Assembly: GCA_001751005.1 (NCBI GenBank)
Contig: MAXL01000196.1
Span: forward strand, 1-5,530
DNA length: 5,530 bases
Direction: 5' to 3'
Source: Desulfobacterales bacterium S5133MH16
GTDB taxonomy: Bacteria > Desulfobacterota > Desulfobacteria > Desulfobacterales > UBA11574
Shown: positions 1 to 3,560 of the stretch, one piece after another
Numbering within the stretch: the stretch's first letter is position 1
Layout: each line of letters opens with the position of its first letter
The notes under the pieces: model-generated
Database searches by the model: none
The model's input: only the letters and a program-made list of their open reading frames with translations
Told to the model about the DNA's origin: nothing
Program-made: the position numbers and the translations under genes

Positions 1-110
1 ATTCAAGGCGTGCAAATTTTGTAATCATGAGGCGTACTTTTCGTACGTTGAATGATTACGAAATGCAGCACAACGCAGAAGTTGGACTTTTTACGAGATC
101 GTCAAAAATG
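1..110. repeat. Probable dispersed intergenic element with a long hairpin
   Basis: No ORF is supported here. Bases 11-28 pair with 52-67 in a stem of about 16 bp, with a two-base bulge at 15-16 and one G-T wobble. Inside it, 31-37 pairs with 43-49 around a TTTTC loop. The two stems are joined by a symmetric GA/GA internal loop (29-30 against 50-51), so an RNA copy could form one nearly continuous helix from 11 to 67. The following stretch (about 68-107) resembles, from memory, sequence that recurs between genes in Desulfobacterales. That resemblance is an inference and was not tested. There is no T-run after the stem, so it is not a standard terminator. Confidence 0.45.
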
Positions 111-111
111 A

Positions 112-140
112 TTGACAATTATTTATCAAAAGCATAAAAA
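112..140 (+). promoter_or_regulatory. Promoter of tRNA-Pro
   Basis: A perfect -35 box TTGACA (112-117) is followed after 17 bases by TAAAAA (135-140), which matches the sigma-70 -10 consensus at 4 of 6 positions. Predicted initiation is near 147-149, a few bases before the mature tRNA 5' end at 153, which suits a stable RNA gene with a very short 5' leader. Confidence 0.6.
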
Positions 141-152
141 GATAAAACAAGT

Positions 153-229
153 CGGGACGTGGCTCAGCCTGGTAGAGCACAGCGTTCGGGACGCTGGGGT
201 CGCTGGTTCAAATCCAGTCGTCCCGACCA
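153..229 (+). tRNA. tRNA-Pro (anticodon CGG)
   Basis: A complete 77-base cloverleaf can be drawn. The acceptor stem is CGGGACG (153-159) with CGTCCCG (219-225). The D stem is GCTC/GAGC (162-165 and 175-178). The anticodon stem is CAGCG/CGCTG (180-184 and 192-196) around loop TTCGGGA. The T stem is GCTGG/CCAGT (202-206 and 214-218) with loop TTCAAAT. The anticodon is CGG at 187-189, reading proline codon CCG. Discriminator A226 and an encoded CCA (227-229) complete the gene. A C1-G72 first pair is characteristic of bacterial tRNA-Pro. The gene stands alone with its own promoter and terminator. I found no second copy of its 3' end in the window, so there is no sign here of an integrated element using it as an attachment site. 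Confidence 0.95.
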
Positions 230-246
230 AATAAAAACAATAAGTC

Positions 247-282
247 AAGCCGGATTAACAAAATCCGGCTTATCTGTTTTTT
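247..282 (+). terminator. Intrinsic terminator of tRNA-Pro
   Basis: A perfect 10-bp stem, AAGCCGGATT (247-256) with AATCCGGCTT (262-271), closes a 5-base AACAA loop. After five bases it is followed by a run of six T (277-282). This is a classic rho-independent terminator, 18 bases after the tRNA CCA end. Confidence 0.85.
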
Positions 283-298
283 GGTAATGTATTACCAA
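281..298. repeat. 18-bp palindrome next to the terminator
   Basis: TTGGTAAT (281-288) and ATTACCAA (291-298) are perfect inverted repeats separated by GT. The left arm overlaps the end of the terminator T-run. The spacing is too short for a good RNA hairpin, so it is more like a protein-binding site or the edge of a mobile element. Its function is unknown. Confidence 0.5.
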
Positions 299-574
299 CA
301 ATATATTTTCGTAGAAATTCCGAGACGTTTTCTCCGCTGAACCCTGTGCGTTCGCCTTAAAAGAAAATTGGCACTATACCTTTCCATTCTCTCTCCCCAT
401 CCGCAGATTACGCAGATTGACGCAAATTAATGACTGCAGATTAAGCGTTTATATTCCAGAGACTTTGTGCCAAGCGGGATTAGTGGGTCGGGATCTCCAC
501 TGCGTTCCGACAGGCAGGGCACAGCAGGATAAAAATATTGAATAATGAATGTCGAAGGGTAAATGGCTCAGAGC
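299..574. other. Intergenic stretch without a supported gene
   Basis: I see no ORF with recognisable protein character on either strand. The only clear structure is the degenerate tandem repeat near 401-445. The base composition is mixed, and no promoter-terminator pair suggesting a small RNA could be supported. Confidence 0.5.
401..445 (+). repeat. Degenerate CGCAGATTA tandem repeat
   Basis: Units resembling GCAGATTA occur at 403-410, 412-419 (GCAGATTG), 422-429 (GCAAATTA) and 436-443. Spacing is 9, 10 and 14 bases. From memory, repeats of the form CGCAGATTACGCAGATT occur between genes in many unrelated bacteria. Their function is not established and no coding potential is evident. Confidence 0.55.
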
Positions 575-728
575 ATAGGGTTCAAGGTTGAATAAATAAT
601 GGTTAATAATCACGCGCAGCGCAGGCGCTCACGCGGCGCAAGCGCCTGCGCTGCGCGTGCGCCGCGTGATGGTTAACAATTAATAATTAACAATTGATTA
701 TTGATTATTGATTATTAGATCGAGGTTC
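575..728 (+). repeat. AT-rich intergenic repeat, copy A (interrupted)
   Basis: This is the same sequence as 4868-4944. The two copies share ATAGGGTTC, then GGTTGAATAAATAATGGTTAA, then CAATTAATAATTAACAATTG, the TTGATTA heptamer array and TTAGATCGAGGTTC. Two substitutions are seen near the left end (AA here, TG in copy B). Copy A differs by a 70-base interruption (607-676, counting one direct repeat) and by one additional TTGATTA unit (three at 694-714, against two in copy B). It lies just 3' of the toxin gene, which stops at 741. Confidence 0.85.
607..668. mobile_element. GC-rich double inverted-repeat insert (MITE/REP-like)
   Basis: This 62-base block interrupts copy A of the AT-rich repeat. 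It is flanked by the perfect direct repeat ATGGTTAA (599-606 and 669-676), which occurs once in the uninterrupted copy (4892-4899). Bases 611-668 are about 80% G+C, in surroundings that are mostly A+T. Two interleaved perfect inverted repeats fill it: CACGCGCAGCGCAGGCGCT (611-629) with 641-659 (19 bp), and TCACGCGGCGC (629-639) with 659-669 (11 bp). The ends also match as ATCACGCG (609-616) and CGCGTGAT (663-670). No protein is encoded. A non-autonomous hairpin element moved by an enzyme encoded elsewhere is the simplest reading; this is an inference from structure and the empty site. Confidence 0.6.
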
Positions 729-740
729 TGGGTTCAATGA

Positions 741-1145
741 TTAAGGGATAATGACAAATGGCTTCTTTTTGACTCTGTAAATATTGAAGTCTTTTTGATC
801 AAAGGTAATAATATCATGTGTCCCTATATCCATTGCGAGGCATACTATTGTAGCATCGGCGTAATCCATAGGCAAATCTGAGTATTTCTTGATGAGATTT
901 TTTGCTTTTTTCAGACTTTCAAAACTTGAGGGAATTATTTCAACCACCGATTTAAGAACAAAATCAATGGCTGCTGTTTGAGCTTTTATCGAAAAGTTTA
1001 GAAGGTAAAGAACTTCCGTCAAAACAGCTTCGGTGGAATATAGTTTTCCAGAATAATGCTTGAGCCATTGCACACAAATATCATGCTTTGATTCACTTCG
1101 GTCTATCAATGCAACCCATGGTCCGGTATCTAAAATGGCGTTCAT
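741..1145 (-). CDS. PIN-domain ribonuclease toxin (VapC-like)
   Basis: This is the probable toxin of a type II toxin-antitoxin pair. PIN-domain toxins are Mg2+-dependent ribonucleases that cut RNA, often tRNA or rRNA, and arrest translation in the cytoplasm. The 134-residue protein has the usual family length. The acidic metal-binding residues expected of the fold are visible: D6 in the N-terminal ILDTGPW, E44 in the helix TEVLYLL, D94 and D97 in PMDYADA, and D116 in ITFDQKDF. It appears catalytically intact. The ATG at 1145 overlaps the antitoxin stop codon as ATGA, so translation is probably coupled, and this also fixes the start. The gene looks richer in A+T than the nearby trp genes, which fits horizontal spread. 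No terminator with a T-run is visible downstream, where the repeat at 575-728 begins. The target RNA cannot be told from sequence. Confidence 0.88.
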   Translation of the reverse strand: MNAILDTGPWVALIDRSESKHDICVQWLKHYSGKLYSTEAVLTEVLYLLNFSIKAQTAAIDFVLKSVVEIIPSSFESLKKAKNLIKKYSDLPMDYADATIVCLAMDIGTHDIITFDQKDFNIYRVKKKPFVIIP

Positions 1146-1393
1146 TTGCCGTGGCTTTTTATTTTTTTAATCAGATGGTCGCGATGGCGCTGCCCAAGGT
1201 CGGGAACTCCACTCTCAACAACACCTAAAAGATGTTTAACCTTAGCGAATGGTTTCTCTATACCATCATTGTATTCTTCTATAAATTTTTTTATGGCCAT
1301 TCTGGTTACATCTGATTTCTTAAGACCCAATTTTTTTGCGATATGCTCAATCCTGCTCATCTGGTCATCCGGCATTCTTATTGTAAGCTGCAT
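1142..1393 (-). CDS. Ribbon-helix-helix antitoxin of the PIN toxin
   Basis: This is the probable cognate antitoxin: a small dimeric DNA-binding protein that neutralises the downstream PIN toxin and represses the shared promoter. The 83-residue product has a typical RHH (CopG/MetJ-like) N-terminus. A short strand, QLTIRMP (residues 2-8), would insert into the major groove. A helix around 10-22 follows, then a turn with KLGLKKSD, then a second helix around 27-41. The C-terminal half (about 45-83, with VVESGVPDLGQRHRDHL) fits the flexible toxin-binding tail of such antitoxins. The start is firm: GGGAGGTGA (1397-1405 on the plus strand) lies a few bases ahead of the ATG. The gene is first in the operon and overlaps the toxin by 4 bases. 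The exact VapB subfamily cannot be assigned. Confidence 0.86.
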   Translation of the reverse strand: MQLTIRMPDDQMSRIEHIAKKLGLKKSDVTRMAIKKFIEEYNDGIEKPFAKVKHLLGVVESGVPDLGQRHRDHLIKKIKSHGK

Positions 1394-1396
1394 CGC

Positions 1397-1405
1397 TCAC
1401 CTCCC
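1397..1405 (-). promoter_or_regulatory. Strong ribosome binding site of the antitoxin
   Basis: On the minus strand the sequence reads GGGAGGTGA, followed by GCG and the ATG at 1393. This nearly perfect Shine-Dalgarno sequence decides the antitoxin start. The toxin has no comparable site of its own, which fits coupled translation and more antitoxin than toxin. Confidence 0.8.
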
Positions 1406-1424
1406 ATATAGATATTATGATTGC

Positions 1425-1453
1425 AATGTAGTCTTTTTAACTCTATATGTCAA
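1425..1453 (-). promoter_or_regulatory. Promoter and possible operator of the TA operon
   Basis: On the minus strand, TTGACA (1448-1453) is a perfect -35 box. After 17 bases it is followed by TACATT (1425-1430), matching the -10 consensus at 4 of 6 positions. The palindrome ATTGCAAT (1420-1427) overlaps the -10 box, and ATATAG/CTATAT (1406-1411 and 1443-1448) flanks the region. These are candidate operator sites for the RHH antitoxin. The promoter is well supported; the operator role is an inference. Confidence 0.65.
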
Positions 1454-1696
1454 GTATGTTTTTAGTAGAGTAGAAAGCTGCTTCATACAACTTTAGGCCC
1501 GGCCTGTGCAGAACGTGTGATAGATTCGTGTCAAACGGCTTGGGATGGATAAGGCTATTTCTATTAAACTTGCAAGCTCTTATTCATTATATTTACAATC
1601 TTCTTTATTCAGTTTATTTAGAACCGAGCATAACTTAATTGTTGCGTGAAATATTTTTCATATTGTATAAACCCTCTGTAAAACGTTACTGCCCGT

Positions 1697-1723
1697 GTAT
1701 TTTAGTTGAAAATACTTCTTTTT
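1697..1723 (+). terminator. Weak AT-rich hairpin with T-rich tail
   Basis: GTATTTT (1697-1703) and AAAATAC (1709-1715) form a 7-bp stem around AGTTG, followed by TTCTTTTT (1716-1723). The shape is that of a rho-independent terminator, but the stem has only two G-C pairs. No plus-strand gene lies upstream within the window after the tRNA terminator, so its role is unclear. Confidence 0.25.
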
Positions 1724-1733
1724 AGAGTAATAT
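1706..1733 (+). promoter_or_regulatory. Candidate trpC promoter
   Basis: TTGAAA (1706-1711) and TAATAT (1728-1733) are spaced by 16 bases in an AT-rich tract. Transcription from here would give trpC a leader of about 190 bases. The match is modest, and it overlaps the hairpin at 1697-1715. It is offered because trpC has no upstream gene on its strand and must have its own promoter nearby. Confidence 0.25.
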
Positions 1734-1836
1734 TTAAGAAGTAGATTCTAAGTGAATCATTTTTTTGATGCTTTTAAAGTTGAAGAATTCGCCGGTTTGT
1801 GCTTTTGTGAGAAAAACAGGACAACGGGCTAAGTTA

Positions 1837-1891
1837 GGGGCTTCGCCCCAATTGGAATGTTAGAATACTGGAATAATGGATTAATGGGGTG
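1837..1891 (+). repeat. Hairpin plus period-8 GGAAT repeat upstream of trpC
   Basis: A compact hairpin GGGGC-TTC-GCCCC (1837-1849) is followed by five degenerate 8-base units: TTGGAATG, TTAGAATA, CTGGAATA, ATGGATTA and ATGGGGTG (1852-1891). The regular period and relaxed sequence suggest an intergenic repeat rather than coding sequence. This argues against the longer in-frame start of trpC at 1857, which would have to translate through it. Similar GGAAT-rich intergenic runs are, from memory, common in Desulfobacterales; this was not checked. Confidence 0.55.
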
Positions 1892-1928
1892 TTGTAAAAA
1901 TCTCGAGACGTTAAATTGTTCAAAGAAA

Positions 1929-2747
1929 ATGAAAAAAGATTTTTTACAAATAATCGTTGAAGATAAAAAACAGGAAATAGCGGCGGCAAAACACCGTTTG
2001 CCGGAACGTCTTCTCCGTGAAAAAGCACTGATCCCGAGAAAAAAACGCCCCTTTTTACAAAAACTTGCGCAACCGGGTCCATCCGGAGCAAATATCATTG
2101 CTGAAATCAAACGGGCCTCCCCTTCTAAGGGGGTCATCTGTCCGGGTCTGAATCCGGTTACATATGCGATAGAATATGAAAGGGGAGGAGCGGCGGCCCT
2201 GTCCGTTTTGACCGACCAACCTCATTTTAAGGGCAGTATCCATGACTTGAAACGCGCCCGGGAAAGCACAACCCTTCCGGTGCTTCGTAAAGACTTTCTG
2301 ATCTCCTCATACCAGATTTTTGAGTCTGCGGTGATGGGGGCGGATGCCCTTTTGCTGATTGCCCGCATTCTTGACCCCAAACAGCTGAAAGATTATCTTG
2401 ACATATGCAACGAACTTCAAATGAATGCCCTGGTGGAAATCCATTCGGAAAAAGACCTGGAAAAGGCCACTCGGGCGGGCGCCGGGCTTATCGGGATAAA
2501 CAACCGCAATTTGCGGTCTTTTGAAACCGATATCCACATCTCAATTCGTATGAAATCTCTTCTTGAACCCGATCAGGTGGCCGTAGCTGCCAGCGGAATC
2601 CGGTCACGAAAAGACATTGAAAAAGTGAGCGATTCGGGAATATGGAATTTTCTGATCGGTGAAAGCCTTGTTCGTGCGGACAACCCAGGGGCTTTACTCA
2701 AATCGCTCCTGGGAAAAGATTTACCTGAACATGCCCAACAACCGTAA
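1929..2747 (+). CDS. trpC: Indole-3-glycerol phosphate synthase (TrpC)
   Basis: The enzyme converts carboxyphenylamino-deoxyribulose phosphate to indole-3-glycerol phosphate, the ring-closing step of tryptophan synthesis, in the cytoplasm. The 272-residue product is a single (beta/alpha)8 barrel of normal length. Family motifs occur in order: IIAEIKRASPSKG (56-68), ALSVLTDQPHFKGS (90-103), LPVLRKDFL (116-124), ALVEIHSEKDL (167-177), GINNRNL (189-195) and VAASGIRS (219-226). The expected catalytic residues are present: E59, K61, K121, E170, N191 and S222. The start at 1929 (MKKDFLQIIVEDKK) matches the usual N-terminus; an in-frame ATG at 1857 would add 24 residues read from an intergenic repeat. 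The Shine-Dalgarno signal before 1929 is weak. It is first in its unit, 116 bases before trpF, and is not fused to trpF. Confidence 0.95.
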   Translation: MKKDFLQIIVEDKKQEIAAAKHRLPERLLREKALIPRKKRPFLQKLAQPGPSGANIIAEIKRASPSKGVICPGLNPVTYAIEYERGGAAALSVLTDQPHFKGSIHDLKRARESTTLPVLRKDFLISSYQIFESAVMGADALLLIARILDPKQLKDYLDICNELQMNALVEIHSEKDLEKATRAGAGLIGINNRNLRSFETDIHISIRMKSLLEPDQVAVAASGIRSRKDIEKVSDSGIWNFLIGESLVRADNPGALLKSLLGKDLPEHAQQP

Positions 2748-2762
2748 AAACAAACAAAAGTC

Positions 2763-2792
2763 TTGCATTATAAATATCCCGGCAATTATAAT
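2763..2792 (+). promoter_or_regulatory. Possible internal promoter for trpF
   Basis: A perfect TATAAT (2787-2792) lies in the trpC-trpF gap. It has only a poor -35 (TTGCAT, 2763-2768) at 18 bases. It could drive trpF and the following synthase gene independently of trpC. The region is AT-rich, so the -10 match may be chance. Confidence 0.35.
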
Positions 2793-2822
2793 GTCTTTAT
2801 CCGAATAAGCCGGGAAATTGCC
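2777..2822 (+). promoter_or_regulatory. Overlapping alternative hairpins in the trpC-trpF gap
   Basis: TCCCGGC (2777-2783) pairs with GCCGGGA (2809-2815). GGCAATT (2781-2787) can pair with AATTGCC (2816-2822). The two pairings share bases 2781-2783, so they compete. No T-run follows either stem, so this is not a standard terminator. It might mark an RNA processing site or a mutually exclusive switch; the function is unproven. Confidence 0.4.
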
Positions 2823-2863
2823 TAAAAAGGTTCGGTAGCTCATCTCACTGTTTTTACCATAAA

Positions 2864-3532
2864 ATGAACAAAAATAATTTTATACCACAGGTCAAAATAT
2901 GCGGCCTGACCCGGGTCGAACAAGCACTGCAATGTGTAGCGCTTGGGGCGGATGCCATCGGATGCGTCTTTTATCCCAAAAGCCCGAGACATCTGACAGA
3001 CGACCGGGCCGGAGAAATTTGTTCGGCAGTGACGGATCGTGTCAAAACCGTGGGCGTGTTTGTCAACGAATCGTTTTCGAGCATTATGAATCATGTTGAA
3101 CGCTGTCATCTTTCTACTGTTCAGCTGCACGGCCAGGAATCCCCTGAACTTGTTCGTCGCCTTTGTAACGAAAACCTTCAGGTGATAAAGGCCTTGTTTA
3201 TTGACGGCAGTCCCTCTTTAAAAGATGCTGAAAATTATCCGGCATCGGCTTTTCTGGTGGAATGCGGCCGGGGCAGACTTCCCGGAGGGAATGCGCTCCA
3301 ATGGAACTGGGATCAGGCCAAAAGTTTTGGCGAAAAACATCCGCTGATCATTGCCGGAGGACTTTCGCCCGAAAATGTTTCCCATGCCATCAGGGTAAGT
3401 TGGCCCCATGCCGTGGATGTCAGTTCCGGTGTGGAATCGAGTCCCGGGCACAAAGATATTGACAAAGTAACGCTTTTTCTTAATGCTGTTTTCAGGTGCA
3501 GCTTTAATAAAAAAACAGAAAAGATATTTTGA
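2864..3532 (+). CDS. trpF: Phosphoribosylanthranilate isomerase (TrpF)
   Basis: This cytoplasmic (beta/alpha)8 enzyme performs the Amadori rearrangement of N-(5-phosphoribosyl)anthranilate, just before the TrpC step. The 222-residue protein has normal length and the family motifs: VKICGLT (10-16) with general-base C13, ADAIGCVFYPKSPR (29-42), VGVFVNE (63-69), VQLHG (86-90), IIAGGLSPENV (162-172) and the phosphate-binding AVDVSSGVESSPG (183-195). Where family members usually have the general-acid Asp in a LLD...GGTG or GGSG context, this protein reads FLVECGRG followed by LPGGNALQWNW (139-149). Glu133 thus stands at the Asp position and the glycine loop is altered. The ATG at 2864 directly precedes the first strand but has only a weak ribosome binding site. 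The gap to the next gene is 28 bases, suggesting co-transcription. Confidence 0.94.
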   Translation: MNKNNFIPQVKICGLTRVEQALQCVALGADAIGCVFYPKSPRHLTDDRAGEICSAVTDRVKTVGVFVNESFSSIMNHVERCHLSTVQLHGQESPELVRRLCNENLQVIKALFIDGSPSLKDAENYPASAFLVECGRGRLPGGNALQWNWDQAKSFGEKHPLIIAGGLSPENVSHAIRVSWPHAVDVSSGVESSPGHKDIDKVTLFLNAVFRCSFNKKTEKIF

Positions 3533-3548
3533 CGAGTTCATCTATTTT

Positions 3549-3555
3549 AAAGGAG
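3549..3555 (+). promoter_or_regulatory. Ribosome binding site of the ketoacyl synthase
   Basis: AAAGGAG (3549-3555) lies five bases before ATG 3561. It decides the start: an upstream in-frame ATG at 3483 lies inside trpF, lacks such a site and would add 26 residues unlike any KAS N-terminus. Confidence 0.85.
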
Positions 3556-3560
3556 AAAAA

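Larger units (their letters stand above)
1454..1850. other. Intergenic region between the TA module and trpC
   Basis: This stretch holds no supported gene. It is AT-rich in its centre and lies between two divergent units (TA leftward, trpC rightward). Structures seen are an AT-rich hairpin with a T-rich tail (1697-1723), a weak candidate promoter (1706-1733) and a hairpin GGGGC/GCCCC (1837-1849). No trpD, trpE or trpG sequence and no Trp-rich leader peptide could be found upstream of trpC. Confidence 0.5.

Noticed and set aside
153..229. tRNA-Pro as an attachment site for an integrated island containing the TA module
   Set aside because: No integrase gene is present, and I found no direct repeat of the tRNA 3' end elsewhere in the window.
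611..669. CRISPR-like or true pseudoknot reading of the GC-rich block
   Set aside because: There are only inverted repeats with no spacer array. The connecting loops of 0-1 base cannot span a 19-bp stem, so alternative hairpins fit better than a pseudoknot.
1146..1496. 116-codon plus-strand ORF opposite the antitoxin
   Set aside because: It is antisense to the well-supported antitoxin gene and its promoter. It has no ribosome binding site and no recognisable protein features.
1857..1928. N-terminal extension of TrpC from an upstream in-frame ATG
   Set aside because: It would translate a period-8 intergenic repeat. The conserved TrpC N-terminus begins at the ATG at 1929.
1800..1928. trp attenuator with a Trp-codon leader peptide upstream of trpC
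   Set aside because: TGG triplets are frequent but come from the GGAAT repeat. There is no short ORF with clustered in-frame Trp codons and no terminator stem with a T-run before 1929.
1829..2537. Minus-strand ORFs opposite trpC
   Set aside because: They are shadows of trpC on the other strand, with low-complexity or arbitrary sequence and no start signals.
3483..3560. N-terminal extension of the ketoacyl synthase from an ATG inside trpF
   Set aside because: ATG 3561 has a clear AAAGGAG ribosome binding site and matches the KAS N-terminus. The extension mostly reads the trpF end out of frame.
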